A stretch of DNA of 34,415 bases from contig CALMBF010000195.1 of assembly GCA_937860145.1 (NCBI GenBank), forward strand, positions 1-34,415, in the 5' to 3' direction. Positions 1 through 7,679 of the stretch are shown in pieces. Made by a program: the position numbers and the translations under genes. The notes under the pieces are model-generated. The model was not told the origin of the DNA and did not search any database. It worked only from the letters and a program-made list of their open reading frames with translations. How positions within the stretch are numbered: the stretch's first letter is position 1; each line of letters opens with the position of its first letter. Origin of the DNA: an uncultured Geobacter sp. Its GTDB lineage: Bacteria; Desulfobacterota; Desulfuromonadia; Geobacterales; DSM-12255.

Positions 1-252
1 CCCCTGCTCCGTCACCCCCTCCCGCACGGCAAGTTCCCGGCATTTTCCCTTGTCATAGGGGGCCAGTGCCTTGCGGGCGTTAAAGCAGGCACTGGGGTTA
101 AAGAGGTACCCCATGGTACCGCAGAGTTCCGTCTCATCGCTCCGCAGGCGTCTTTCCTCCTGCCGGCAGGCATCGTAGCCACTCCCCGCGAAGGCGGTGG
201 AGCCGGCGGGCACCAGGCAGCACAGCATGGCCAGAAGCAGTCGCGTTTTCAT
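1..252 (-). CDS. Partial small secreted protein, function unknown (C-terminus beyond window)
   Basis: The frame starts at ATG 252 and stays open to the window edge (84 codons), so the C-terminus is missing. Residues 1-27 look like a signal peptide: MKTR, a hydrophobic stretch, then a TAFAG cleavage region. The visible mature part is hydrophilic and has cysteines in several places (YDACRQ, ELCGTM, SACFN, GKCREL), so disulfides or metal binding in the periplasm are possible. A purine-rich GGAGTAGGGTGG lies upstream of the start. The gap from the MazG-like gene is 13 nt, so the two are probably co-transcribed. I do not recognise a family. That it is a real gene is fairly sure; its role is unknown. 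Confidence 0.6.
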   Translation of the reverse strand, partial: MKTRLLLAMLCCLVPAGSTAFAGSGYDACRQEERRLRSDETELCGTMGYLFNPSACFNARKALAPYDKGKCRELAVREGVTEQG

Positions 253-265
253 GTCGGTATCCACC

Positions 266-637
266 CTACTCCTCATACTCGGTGTATTTCCTCGCACTCC
301 CCCGTACCTTGTCGGCCGGGTATTTACGGGCATTTATGGCGATCTTCCTCTCGGCGGCCCCGTACAGGTCGATCCCCAGCTTGTCGGCGATGCGCACCAG
401 GTAGATGAAGATGTCGGCAAGCTCCTCCTCCACCGACGGCCTGACCTTCTCTTCCAGCAAGTGACTCGTCCCCCCTTCGACCCACTGGAAGTGTTCCACC
501 AGCTCCGCCGCCTCGGCAATGAGGGCCATGGAGAGGTTCTTCGGCGTATGGAACTGGTCCCAGTCCCGTTCCGCGGCAAACTCGCGCAACCGGTCGCGGA
601 GGGACTCGATGGAATCGATGTTCCGGTTATCATGCAT
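266..637 (-). CDS. MazG-like nucleotide pyrophosphohydrolase (dCTPase/RS21-C6 type)
   Basis: This 123-residue all-alpha protein belongs to the small single-domain MazG-like group, which hydrolyses non-canonical or excess (d)NTPs to NMP and pyrophosphate in the cytoplasm. The diagnostic elements are visible: FAAERDWDQFHTPKNL near residues 19-34, the acidic metal-binding helix EAAELVEHFQW, and a second acidic helix EEELADIFIYLVRIAD. These supply the EExxE and ExxD type Mg2+ ligands. Length matches stand-alone members of the family. The start ATG at 637 has a strong GGAGG seven bases upstream. It sits 13 nt before the small secreted gene. The exact nucleotide substrate cannot be told from sequence. 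Confidence 0.88.
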   Translation of the reverse strand: MHDNRNIDSIESLRDRLREFAAERDWDQFHTPKNLSMALIAEAAELVEHFQWVEGGTSHLLEEKVRPSVEEELADIFIYLVRIADKLGIDLYGAAERKIAINARKYPADKVRGSARKYTEYEE

Positions 638-702
638 GACACACCTCCATAGTACCGTCCGGTTTCCTCCGGCAAAACCCTCAGGTCAGCACGGACGGGG
701 CA

Positions 703-1191
703 TCACCTGTGCCTGTGGGTCACCACGTGGCCGAGCAGGTAGATGATGACCCCGGCATTGGTCACGAGTACCGTCACCTTGGGCCAGGTCAAGCCGTGGG
801 TCAGTTCGAAGACCTCGAGGGGGATGTAGATCGCGCCGCTCAGGATGCCGAACCATTCGGCCCAGCGCTTGTCGAGCCAGAGCCCGGCAGCCTCGGCAAT
901 GCGGATGGCGGCATAGATGAACGCGGCTGCAGCCATGGCCCAGAGACCGGTATCGTGGATCCTGGCGGAGAGATCGAGAAAGATGCGGGGATAATGGCTG
1001 GCCGGGTTGAGATGGAAATGACGCACCAGCTCTTCCGCACCATGGTGCAGGTCCTTGTGGATGTAGGCCAGGAGGCCGAAACCGGCGAGCAGGACCAGTA
1101 CCCCCTTGGCAGCCTCGAACAGTGCGGCGACCTGCAGGCCGACCAGTCCGGAGCGTTTGCCCCGTCGTGATTTGGAAAAGCGTTTTTTCAT
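703..1191 (-). CDS. DUF2127 family membrane protein
   Basis: The product has 162 residues from ATG 1191, which is preceded by GGAG with a 7-nt spacer. The frame is open further upstream, but that extension is Pro/Arg/Gly-rich and unconvincing. A basic N-terminus is followed by about four hydrophobic segments. Family hallmarks are the conserved block AIRIAEAAGLWLDKRWAEWF and the following GILSGAIYIPLEVFEL, typical of DUF2127 inner-membrane proteins. The motifs HKDLHHGAEELVRHFHLNP after the first helix also fit. Function of the family is not established. It lies between mazG-like and PAP2 genes on the same strand with gaps of 65-77 nt. Confidence 0.82.
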   Translation of the reverse strand: MKKRFSKSRRGKRSGLVGLQVAALFEAAKGVLVLLAGFGLLAYIHKDLHHGAEELVRHFHLNPASHYPRIFLDLSARIHDTGLWAMAAAAFIYAAIRIAEAAGLWLDKRWAEWFGILSGAIYIPLEVFELTHGLTWPKVTVLVTNAGVIIYLLGHVVTHRHR

Positions 1192-1267
1192 CCCCTGGCT
1201 CCGAAACGTCCTCGCCGGACATGGGGGGGATGGTAGCCCTGCGCCCCGGCCCCCCCGCAAGGTGATG

Positions 1268-1810
1268 CTAGAAGGAACTGCTGACCCTGACGCCGAAATA
1301 GCCGGGAGCGGCCTCGCCGCTGACAGATACCGTGCTGTAGGGGGTGGTGAAAAGGTAGCTGCTGGCGACGCCGATCAATGCTCCGGCCAGCACATCGTGG
1401 ACATAGTGCTCCTTCGCTTCGACCCTGCTGTAGCCGACAAACGTGGCAACAGCGTAGGCGGGCAGACCGTACTCCCAGCCGTATCGTTTCCTGATGAATT
1501 CGGCGGAAGAAAACGAAATGGCAGCATGTCCCGAGGGGAACGAGTGGTCCTCGCCGTTGGGCCGTCTCTCGTCAACCGCGTATTTGAGCACCAGGGTGGA
1601 GCCGAGGGAGAGTGCCGTCGATTCGGCAAGCTCCTTGAGCCCGGTGTAATCCCGAAGGATCAGGGATGACATGCCGGCAGTGGCGGGGAGGAGAAACATC
1701 GTGACATCACCGGCAGACTGGATGAACTCTCCGGCCACCGCAGGACCGGGTGCCCCGGAGAGGGTGAGGAAGGAAACGAGCAGACAGATCCCGACGACAA
1801 TCGATTTCAT
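1268..1810 (-). CDS. PAP2-superfamily phosphatase, exported
   Basis: This 180-residue protein has a signal peptide (about 1-27, ending AVAGEF) and all three motifs of the PAP2/acid phosphatase superfamily: KYAVDERRP at 76-84 (Kx6RP), PSGH at 92-95, and SR at 128-129 with H135 and D139 (SRx5HxxxD). H95 and H135 are the expected catalytic histidines. Such enzymes dephosphorylate lipid phosphates, phosphatidylglycerophosphate, undecaprenyl pyrophosphate or lipid A. The start codon is 1 nt from the stop of the upstream PagL-like gene, so the two are almost certainly translated from one mRNA, which favours a lipid A or envelope lipid substrate (inference). The C-terminus ends in FGVRVSSSF, with a terminal Phe as in outer-membrane proteins. 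Confidence 0.85.
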   Translation of the reverse strand: MKSIVVGICLLVSFLTLSGAPGPAVAGEFIQSAGDVTMFLLPATAGMSSLILRDYTGLKELAESTALSLGSTLVLKYAVDERRPNGEDHSFPSGHAAISFSSAEFIRKRYGWEYGLPAYAVATFVGYSRVEAKEHYVHDVLAGALIGVASSYLFTTPYSTVSVSGEAAPGYFGVRVSSSF

Positions 1811-1811
1811 G

Positions 1812-2471
1812 TTAGAAAAACCGCCCTATCTGGAATAGAAGGGAATTGATCCCCTGGTTGTTGTGATTGAGACTACCGTTGGAGACGTGGTGAAGCCGCA
1901 CGGAGAAATACGTTCCACCGTCTCCGTTCGCCGGGAACTCTCCCCCCACGCCAACCTGGGGATTGAAGTTGAGCCGCAACCCCTGTCCTTCGACCTGGTA
2001 GTCGGTATAAATCCCGCCGATGCCGGCTTCCAGGTAAGGGCGGAAACCGGCCCGCTTCCCCAGGTCGGGATAGTAGACAGACAGCATGCTCACCGCTACG
2101 ACGGTACGAAGTTCCGGCCTGACCAGGCCACCCAGGACCCCTTCGAGCTTGAACTCCTTGTTCCCGGCGCGAACCCCGTCCCACAGCCGCCCATGGTCGT
2201 AGTGCAGGGAGAAATTGGTCGTCACCGTGCTGACCTGGAAGTTCGGGTCATAGCTGCTGGTCACCTGGAGGGCCAGCCCCTTCCTCTCCGTGACCCCGAG
2301 CCGGCTCCAGAAGCTATCCGCAGCGGCAGGTGCGGCAACGGGAGGAGGGGGCGTCCCCTCGTTCCTCGACGGCGTGGTAACCTGTCCGACGGGTTCCGCG
2401 GCCGCCGGCACCATGGCCGGAAAAGCAAGGAGCGCCAAGGGCAGAAGCAGTATGAACAGCCGTATGTGCAT
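1812..2471 (-). CDS. PagL-like lipid A deacylase (acyloxyacyl hydrolase family)
   Basis: The protein has 219 residues with a signal peptide (about 1-25) and alternating beta-strand pattern ending in IGRFF, as in small outer-membrane barrels. The stretch YLEAGIGGIYTDYQVEGQG and the C-terminal HHVSNGSLNHNNQGIN block match PagL-type 3-O-deacylases, which remove an acyl chain from lipid A in the outer membrane. The catalytic His and Ser correspond to H195 and S197. The position of the usual acidic partner (His+14) is Asn209 here rather than Glu. A Pro/Ala-rich linker follows the signal peptide. It is the upstream gene of a two-gene unit with the PAP2 phosphatase (1-nt gap). Family assignment is firm; activity is less certain because of the Asn. 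Confidence 0.85.
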   Translation of the reverse strand: MHIRLFILLLPLALLAFPAMVPAAAEPVGQVTTPSRNEGTPPPPVAAPAAADSFWSRLGVTERKGLALQVTSSYDPNFQVSTVTTNFSLHYDHGRLWDGVRAGNKEFKLEGVLGGLVRPELRTVVAVSMLSVYYPDLGKRAGFRPYLEAGIGGIYTDYQVEGQGLRLNFNPQVGVGGEFPANGDGGTYFSVRLHHVSNGSLNHNNQGINSLLFQIGRFF

Positions 2472-2529
2472 GAACCTTCCGCGCGTCGTGTGGTCTCATA
2501 CCGGGGCCGGGGTACTGACCAGCCCCCCG

Positions 2530-2579
2530 TTTGACGAAGCACATTAACCGTAACTCCCCATTTTCGCAAGCGTGAAATC
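2530..2579 (-). pseudogene. Degenerate 3' fragment of the Met/His-rich periplasmic gene at 3935-4405
   Basis: On the minus strand this stretch encodes DFTLAKMGSYG, then a frame change, then MC. This corresponds to DFTLVKKGSYGVMCKF in the intact gene. At DNA level, 2548-2579 matches 4005-4036 at 30 of 32 positions, with weaker similarity continuing to about 2530. A one-base loss shifts the frame after GSYG, so it cannot be functional. It lies just beyond the far end of the SGNH hydrolase gene, so the intact gene and this relic flank that gene as direct repeats. Confidence 0.6.
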
Positions 2580-2600
2580 AACCTGCCACACGACTCGAAA

Positions 2601-2631
2601 CGGGGATGGCCCACACCGTGAACCATCCCCG
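2601..2631 (-). terminator. Possible terminator of the SGNH gene
   Basis: A perfect 9-bp inverted repeat (CGGGGATGG / CCATCCCCG) with a 13-nt loop lies about 75 nt past the SGNH stop codon. On the minus strand it is followed only by a short TTT, so termination may be weak or Rho-assisted. Confidence 0.4.
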
Positions 2632-2703
2632 CGACTACGACCACTCACCCACGTTCCAGCTTTACCGTGGACAAGACCGAGTGCTCCACACCTGAGTACA
2701 TTG

Positions 2704-3915
2704 TCATCGAGCACCCCACAGGTAGTCGAAAATCGCCTGGGCAACCACCCGATGGCCAGCCTCGTTCCAGTGGTGATCCTCACTCCCCCGGTAGTAGAGC
2801 AGATTACCGGCCCGGTGGTTCTTCCTGACCAGGGGGAGCAGATCGAGATACGCAATCCGGTTCGCCGCAGTGAATGCCTGCAGATACGCACTGTTCTCCG
2901 CATTCAGGTGGTATTCAAGGGCTGCCATCGATTTGCTCTTCTTCGCCGAGTCACTGTAGGCATAGCCGACGGGGGAGTCGGGATCATCCTCCTTGGCAGG
3001 GATGAAGCAGAGAAGGAAGGTCGCCCCGTTGTTTTCGCTGACCCGCTGCATCTCCTTCACAAGCGCCTCGGCAAGTCTGGCCCGTTTCTCCATGTCGGTC
3101 TGGGTATAGAAAAAGGACGGCTTGTACAAGCCGGAGAAGTCCTCGCAAATCTTGCACCGGACGAAGGCCTGTTTCACCTTGGTGATGGCATTGAGCTTGC
3201 TGACGACGAACTGGTAGGTATGGACATGGTGCCTCAGGAAGGTTTTCACCCGACGGAACAGGTTATCGGGGGAGAGCAGCATCCTGCTCCTGGCCTCCTC
3301 GATATTGGGGACCGGGACGTTGTGGAGTACCAGGCCGTTCCGTTCGAGCGTGTAGTACGGTTTCGGGTGGAAGTACATCATGGAGGTTCCGATCTCTTCC
3401 AGGTCGTTGTCGGGGAACATGCCGCAGATAACGAGGTCGGGCCGGTACTTGAGCCCTTCCTGCTGCAGCCAGAGCAGTTCCTGGTCGGTGCCGTACCCCG
3501 ACACGGCACCGTTGATGATCTCGACCCGGTCACCTGCCAACCGCTGCAACTGCTCCGAGAGCACCTGGTCGTCATTGACGCCGTAGCCCCAGAAGAAGGA
3601 GTCGCCGATGAGCAGGATGCGTTTCACCCCGGGCGGCTTGGGATAGTCGATCTCTCGCGTGCCACGCAGGCCATGGCTGTTATGGCGCCGGTAAAAATGA
3701 CCGTTCGCCGTGTACCCGAGCCTGGTCTCGCCGTCAAGGAACGGCTTGTTGACCCACCCCAGGAGGGGGTCGTACTGATCGCTGATGAGCTGGTCGGTGA
3801 TCTTGTACGGATGGAAGACGGCCAGAAATCCTTCGAAGCAGAGAAGGGCAACCAGGATCGACGCGCAGCAGATCAGGGTGTTGGCGGCAAGTTTTTTGAG
3901 GAATATCCGCGGCAT
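2704..3915 (-). CDS. SGNH/GDSL hydrolase family protein, membrane-anchored
   Basis: This 403-residue protein has one N-terminal membrane segment (about 11-33) and a periplasmic hydrolase domain. SGNH blocks are in order: GDS at 104-106 in ILLIGDSFFWGYGV (nucleophile Ser), NGAVSGYGTDQELL around 135-148 (oxyanion Gly), PDND near 168-171, and DHHWNEAGH at 380-388 with the catalytic Asp/His. The DxHWN form resembles AlgX/AlgJ-type O-acetyl transferases or esterases acting on exported polysaccharide, but the substrate is unknown. It lies 19 nt after the Met/His-rich gene, so it may be the last gene of the cus transcript, although no clear ribosome binding site precedes its ATG. A relic of the Met/His-rich gene lies on its other side. 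Confidence 0.8.
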   Translation of the reverse strand: MPRIFLKKLAANTLICCASILVALLCFEGFLAVFHPYKITDQLISDQYDPLLGWVNKPFLDGETRLGYTANGHFYRRHNSHGLRGTREIDYPKPPGVKRILLIGDSFFWGYGVNDDQVLSEQLQRLAGDRVEIINGAVSGYGTDQELLWLQQEGLKYRPDLVICGMFPDNDLEEIGTSMMYFHPKPYYTLERNGLVLHNVPVPNIEEARSRMLLSPDNLFRRVKTFLRHHVHTYQFVVSKLNAITKVKQAFVRCKICEDFSGLYKPSFFYTQTDMEKRARLAEALVKEMQRVSENNGATFLLCFIPAKEDDPDSPVGYAYSDSAKKSKSMAALEYHLNAENSAYLQAFTAANRIAYLDLLPLVRKNHRAGNLLYYRGSEDHHWNEAGHRVVAQAIFDYLWGAR

Positions 3916-3934
3916 TCAAGTATCTGCAGATCTC

Positions 3935-4405
3935 TTATTTGACCGTGTACCAGAACTTGGCGCTTCTCTCTTTGCCGTCCTGGAGCTTGAACTTGCACAT
4001 GACTCCGTAACTCCCCTTTTTCACAAGCGTGAAATCGGCGCCGAAGTGACCATGCATCCCCATCAACTCCTTGGTCTGGGTGGTCTTGTCAGGCGCCTGC
4101 ACCTTTACCGCAACCTGACCTTCGGTAATGGCCTTGCCGCTCTTGACGTCGTTGAACGAAACGGAAATATGGTGCGTCTCCTTCACCCCCTTGGGCATCT
4201 CCATCCCCATTGCCTTCATGGCATCCTTCATGGTCTGGACATTGAACGTAGCCTTCACACCATCGACGACCTCCTGGTGGGCGGATGTAGCCGGGGCATT
4301 ACCGAGATAGTTCATGCCGTGTCCGCTGTGATCGTGTTCGGCAGCAAACGCGACTGGAGTGGTTACGAGCAGAACTGCAGCGATACTGAGAAGTAATTTT
4401 TTCAT
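3935..4405 (-). CDS. Met/His-rich periplasmic protein (YtkA-like fold likely), last part of cus operon
   Basis: This 156-residue protein has a clear signal peptide (cut near AFAAEH). The mature N-terminus is metal-ligand rich: AEHDHSGHGMNYLGN at 22-36. Two further Met/His clusters follow (KAMGMEMPKG with ETHH, and ELMGMHGHFG). The C-terminal half has the short beta-sandwich pattern of YtkA-like or FixH-like domains (VAVKVQAP ... GADFTLVKKGSYGVMCKF). It is most likely a periplasmic Cu(I)/Ag(I) chaperone or sensor for the adjacent RND pump; this rests on composition and position. It is not CusF: length and fold pattern differ. ATG 4405 has AAAAGGAGA upstream. It lies 110 nt after cusA. A decayed copy of its 3' end is at 2530-2579. 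Confidence 0.72.
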   Translation of the reverse strand: MKKLLLSIAAVLLVTTPVAFAAEHDHSGHGMNYLGNAPATSAHQEVVDGVKATFNVQTMKDAMKAMGMEMPKGVKETHHISVSFNDVKSGKAITEGQVAVKVQAPDKTTQTKELMGMHGHFGADFTLVKKGSYGVMCKFKLQDGKERSAKFWYTVK

Positions 4406-4515
4406 GTCGATTCTCCTTTTGAGTGTGTTCTATCAACGGCTTCGAATTTTGGCCAGATCGCCGCATAAGGAAGCGACGAGGACGGCGCCAAGATGGTGCG
4501 AAGATCGAACCCGTA

Positions 4516-7500
4516 TCAGTGCTTCATCCCGCTATACTTCAACGTCCCTTTCCTCAGTTCCCTCTTCTTCATCAGCACGAAGATCACCGGCGTCATGATG
4601 AGGACATGGATTGCCGAGGATACCATGCCGCCGATCATGGGTGCGGCGATCGGCTTCATCACGTCGGCCCCGGTGCCGCTGGACCACATGATCGGGACCA
4701 GACCAAGGAGCGCCACGGCCACGGTCATCAGCTTGGGGCGCAGGCGGAGCACCGCCCCCTCGAAGGTGGCGTCGTAGATATCCTGCTCCGTGACCGGTCC
4801 CGTGAGGAGCTTCTTGTCCAGGGCCTCGTGGAGATAGATGACCATGACCACCCCCGTCTCCACGGCGATGCCGTAGAGGGCGATGAACCCGACCCAGACC
4901 GCCACCGACATGTTGTAGCCCAGGGCGGCCACCAGGTAGATCCCCCCCACCAGGGCGAAGGGGACGGAGAGCATGACCATGCTTGCCTCAAGGGCCGAGT
5001 GGAAGGTGAAGTAGAGAAGGATGAAGATGATCAGCATGCCGGCCGGCACCAGCAGCTTCAGCCTCTCCTTGGCCCGGATCTGGTTCTCCCACTGCCCCGA
5101 CCAGGTGACGTAGTACCCCGGCGGCAGCTTCAGCTGTTTTTCCAGCACCTGCTTTGCTTCGGTGACGAAGCCCCCCATGTCCCTCCCCCGCACGTTGAGG
5201 AAGACGATGGAGCGGAGCAGCCCCCCTTCGGAGTTGATCTCCGGCGCACCGGTGGAGACCTTCAGCTTCGTCACCAGGGAGAGGGGGACCTGGGCACCGT
5301 CCATGCCGCTGACGAGGATGCGGCGGATGGCCGGGATGTTGTCCCGGTAGTCCCGCAGGTACCTGATCCGGATCGGGAATCGGTTGCGACCCTCGACGGT
5401 GGTGGAGAGCATCTCCCCGCCGAGGGCGGTCTCGATGACGTCCTGGATGTCGCCGACGGAGACGCCGTAGCGGGCCGCCGCCTCCCGGTCGATGTCGATA
5501 TCCAGGTAGTTGCCGCCGGTGACCCGTTCCGCAACCACGTCTGCCGCGCCGTTGATGGGTCTCAGGATGGCTTCCGCCCGAATCGCCAGGTCACGCAGGA
5601 CGTTCAGGTCCGAGCCGAAGATCTTCACCCCGAGGTCGGTCCGCACACCGGTGGAGAGCATGTTGATCCGGTTGATGATCGGCTGGGTCCAGCCGTTGCG
5701 CACCCCAATCTGCTGCAGCCTGGAGTCCAGTTCGGCGACGATGTCGGCTTTCCTGATCCCCGGTCGCCACTGCTCCTTCGGCTTCAGGATGATGATCGAT
5801 TCGAACATGGAGACCGGCGCCGGGTCGGTGGAGGTCTCGGCCCGCCCCACTTTTCCCAGGACGTGTTCCACCTCGGGGACGCTCTTGATGACCGTGTCCT
5901 GCACCTGGATGATCCGCTTCGCCTCGGTGATGGAGACGTTGGGGAGGGTCACCGGCATATAGAGGAGCGACCCCTCGTCCAGGGGGGGCATGAACTCGCT
6001 CCCCAGCCGCATGAACAGGGGGACGGCGATTGCCAGGGCCAGGATGTTGAGGGCGATGGTGGTCTTCTTCCAGACCAGCACCCAGCGGATGACCGGCGAG
6101 TAGAGGCGGATGAAGAAGGTGGAGACCGGGTTGGCCTCTTCCCTCGGCATCCCCCCCCGCATGAAGTAGTACATCAGCACCGGCACCAGGGTGATGGCGA
6201 TGAAGGCCGACCCCATCATGGAGAAGGTCTTGGTGAAGGCCAGGGGGTGGAACAGTTTCCCCTCCTGCCCCTCCAGGAGAAAGACCGGCACGAAGGAGAG
6301 CACGATGATGGCCAGGGAGAAGAAGATGGCCCGCCCCACCTGCTTTGCACTGGCGATGATCACCTCCAGCCGCCTCTCTTTCCGCTCTTCCGTGGAGAGC
6401 TCCGAGAGATGCCGGTAACAGTTCTCCACCATGATCACCCCGGCATCCACCAGCACGCCGATGGCGATGGCGATCCCTCCCAGGGACATGATGTTGGAGG
6501 TGACCCCCATCAGCTTCATGGTGATGAAGGAGATCAGGACCGCGATGGGGAGGGTCAGGACGATGACCAATGAGCTCTGGAAATGGAGGAGGAAGGCCAG
6601 GATGACGAGGGAGACGATGACCGACTCTTCCACCAGGGAGTGTTTGAGGGTGTCGATGGCCCGGCTGATCAGGTCGGAGCGGTCGTAGGAGACCATGATC
6701 TTCACCCCGGGGGGCAGCCCCTTCTCCAGCTCCCTGATCTTGGCCTTCACCCGGTCGATGACGTCCTTGGCGTTCTCCCCGTAGCGCATGACCACGATGC
6801 CGCCGACAGCCTCACCCTCGCCGTTCATGTCCAGCATCCCCCTGCGGATGGCGCCCCCCATCTGCACGGTCCCCAGGTTCTTCAGGTAAACGGGGGTGCC
6901 GCGCATGTCAGCTCCCACGACGATGTTCTCCAGGTCGGCGCGGGATTTCACGTACCCCTGGCCGCGGATCAGGTACTCGGCATCGGCCTGCTCGATGAGC
7001 CGGCCCCCCACGTCCTTGTTGGACGCCTTGACCGCCTCCATGATCTTCCCAACCTTGATATTGTAGGCAAGGAGTTTTGCCGGGTCGAGGTCGATCTGGT
7101 ACTCCCGGACGAGCCCGCCGATGGAGGCCACCTCAGCAACCCCCTGGACCGTGTTCAGCTGGTAGCGGACGAACCAGTCCTGCAGGGTCCGGAGCTGCTC
7201 CAGGTCAAACCCCTTCCCCTCGATGGTGTACCAGAAGACATGGCCCACCCCCGTACCATCCGGACCGAGGGTCGGGACCACGCCGGGCGGGAGGAGGGAG
7301 GCGGCGTAGTTGAGTCGCTCCAGGACCCGGGTCCGGGCCCAGTAGATGTCGGCCTTGTCCTCGAAGATCACGTAGATCATGGAGAAACCGAAGGCGCTGG
7401 AGGCGCGGACGGCGCGGACCTGGGGGAGCCCCTGCAGGTTCACCGCCAGGGGGTAGGTGACCTGGTCCTCGACGACCTGGGGGGAGCGGCCGGGATAGTC

Positions 7501-7653
7501 GGTGAAGACAATCACCTGGTTGTCGGACAGGTCGGGGATGGCGTCCACCGGGGTCTTGTAGACCGACCAGATTCCCCAGGCGATCACCAGCCCGAAGAGC
7601 ATCAGGACGATGATCCTGTTGCGGGCGGAGTATTCGATGATTTTCTCGATCAT
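4516..7653 (-). CDS. cusA: CusA/CzcA-family heavy-metal RND efflux pump
   Basis: The 1045-residue length is typical of HME-RND proton antiporters, which form the inner-membrane trimer of a tripartite Cu(I)/Ag(I) exporter. The first helix starts at once (MIEKIIEYSARNRIIVLMLF), and then come VYKTPVDAIPDLSDNQVIVF and YPGRSPQVVEDQVTYPL, standard for the family. The TM4 block AIGVLVDAGVIMVENCYRHL has the Asp/Glu proton-relay residues in the form seen in monovalent-cation (CusA) rather than CzcA pumps. The second large periplasmic loop begins after LGSEFMPPLDEGSLLYMP. The C-terminus is Lys/Met/His-rich (ends SGMKH). It is 26 nt downstream of cusB. Transcription comes from the sigma-54-type promoter before the TolC gene. 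Confidence 0.95.
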   Translation of the reverse strand: MIEKIIEYSARNRIIVLMLFGLVIAWGIWSVYKTPVDAIPDLSDNQVIVFTDYPGRSPQVVEDQVTYPLAVNLQGLPQVRAVRASSAFGFSMIYVIFEDKADIYWARTRVLERLNYAASLLPPGVVPTLGPDGTGVGHVFWYTIEGKGFDLEQLRTLQDWFVRYQLNTVQGVAEVASIGGLVREYQIDLDPAKLLAYNIKVGKIMEAVKASNKDVGGRLIEQADAEYLIRGQGYVKSRADLENIVVGADMRGTPVYLKNLGTVQMGGAIRRGMLDMNGEGEAVGGIVVMRYGENAKDVIDRVKAKIRELEKGLPPGVKIMVSYDRSDLISRAIDTLKHSLVEESVIVSLVILAFLLHFQSSLVIVLTLPIAVLISFITMKLMGVTSNIMSLGGIAIAIGVLVDAGVIMVENCYRHLSELSTEERKERRLEVIIASAKQVGRAIFFSLAIIVLSFVPVFLLEGQEGKLFHPLAFTKTFSMMGSAFIAITLVPVLMYYFMRGGMPREEANPVSTFFIRLYSPVIRWVLVWKKTTIALNILALAIAVPLFMRLGSEFMPPLDEGSLLYMPVTLPNVSITEAKRIIQVQDTVIKSVPEVEHVLGKVGRAETSTDPAPVSMFESIIILKPKEQWRPGIRKADIVAELDSRLQQIGVRNGWTQPIINRINMLSTGVRTDLGVKIFGSDLNVLRDLAIRAEAILRPINGAADVVAERVTGGNYLDIDIDREAAARYGVSVGDIQDVIETALGGEMLSTTVEGRNRFPIRIRYLRDYRDNIPAIRRILVSGMDGAQVPLSLVTKLKVSTGAPEINSEGGLLRSIVFLNVRGRDMGGFVTEAKQVLEKQLKLPPGYYVTWSGQWENQIRAKERLKLLVPAGMLIIFILLYFTFHSALEASMVMLSVPFALVGGIYLVAALGYNMSVAVWVGFIALYGIAVETGVVMVIYLHEALDKKLLTGPVTEQDIYDATFEGAVLRLRPKLMTVAVALLGLVPIMWSSGTGADVMKPIAAPMIGGMVSSAIHVLIMTPVIFVLMKKRELRKGTLKYSGMKH

Positions 7654-7679
7654 GAGTCAGAACCCGTTACCCTTCCCGG

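Noticed and set aside
655-698. CCGTCC / GGACGG and CCGG hairpins between DUF2127 and MazG-like genes
   Set aside because: Short stems with large loop and no T-run; likely chance in GC-rich sequence.
3935-4405. CusF identity for the Met/His-rich protein
   Set aside because: The length and predicted beta-sandwich differ from CusF, and its His/Met/Met/Trp site is not present.
4423-6573. Very long plus-strand open frame opposite cusA (716 codons)
   Set aside because: Composition is Asp/Gly/His-rich, as expected for the antisense of a high-GC gene; no domain, and cusA on the other strand is certain.
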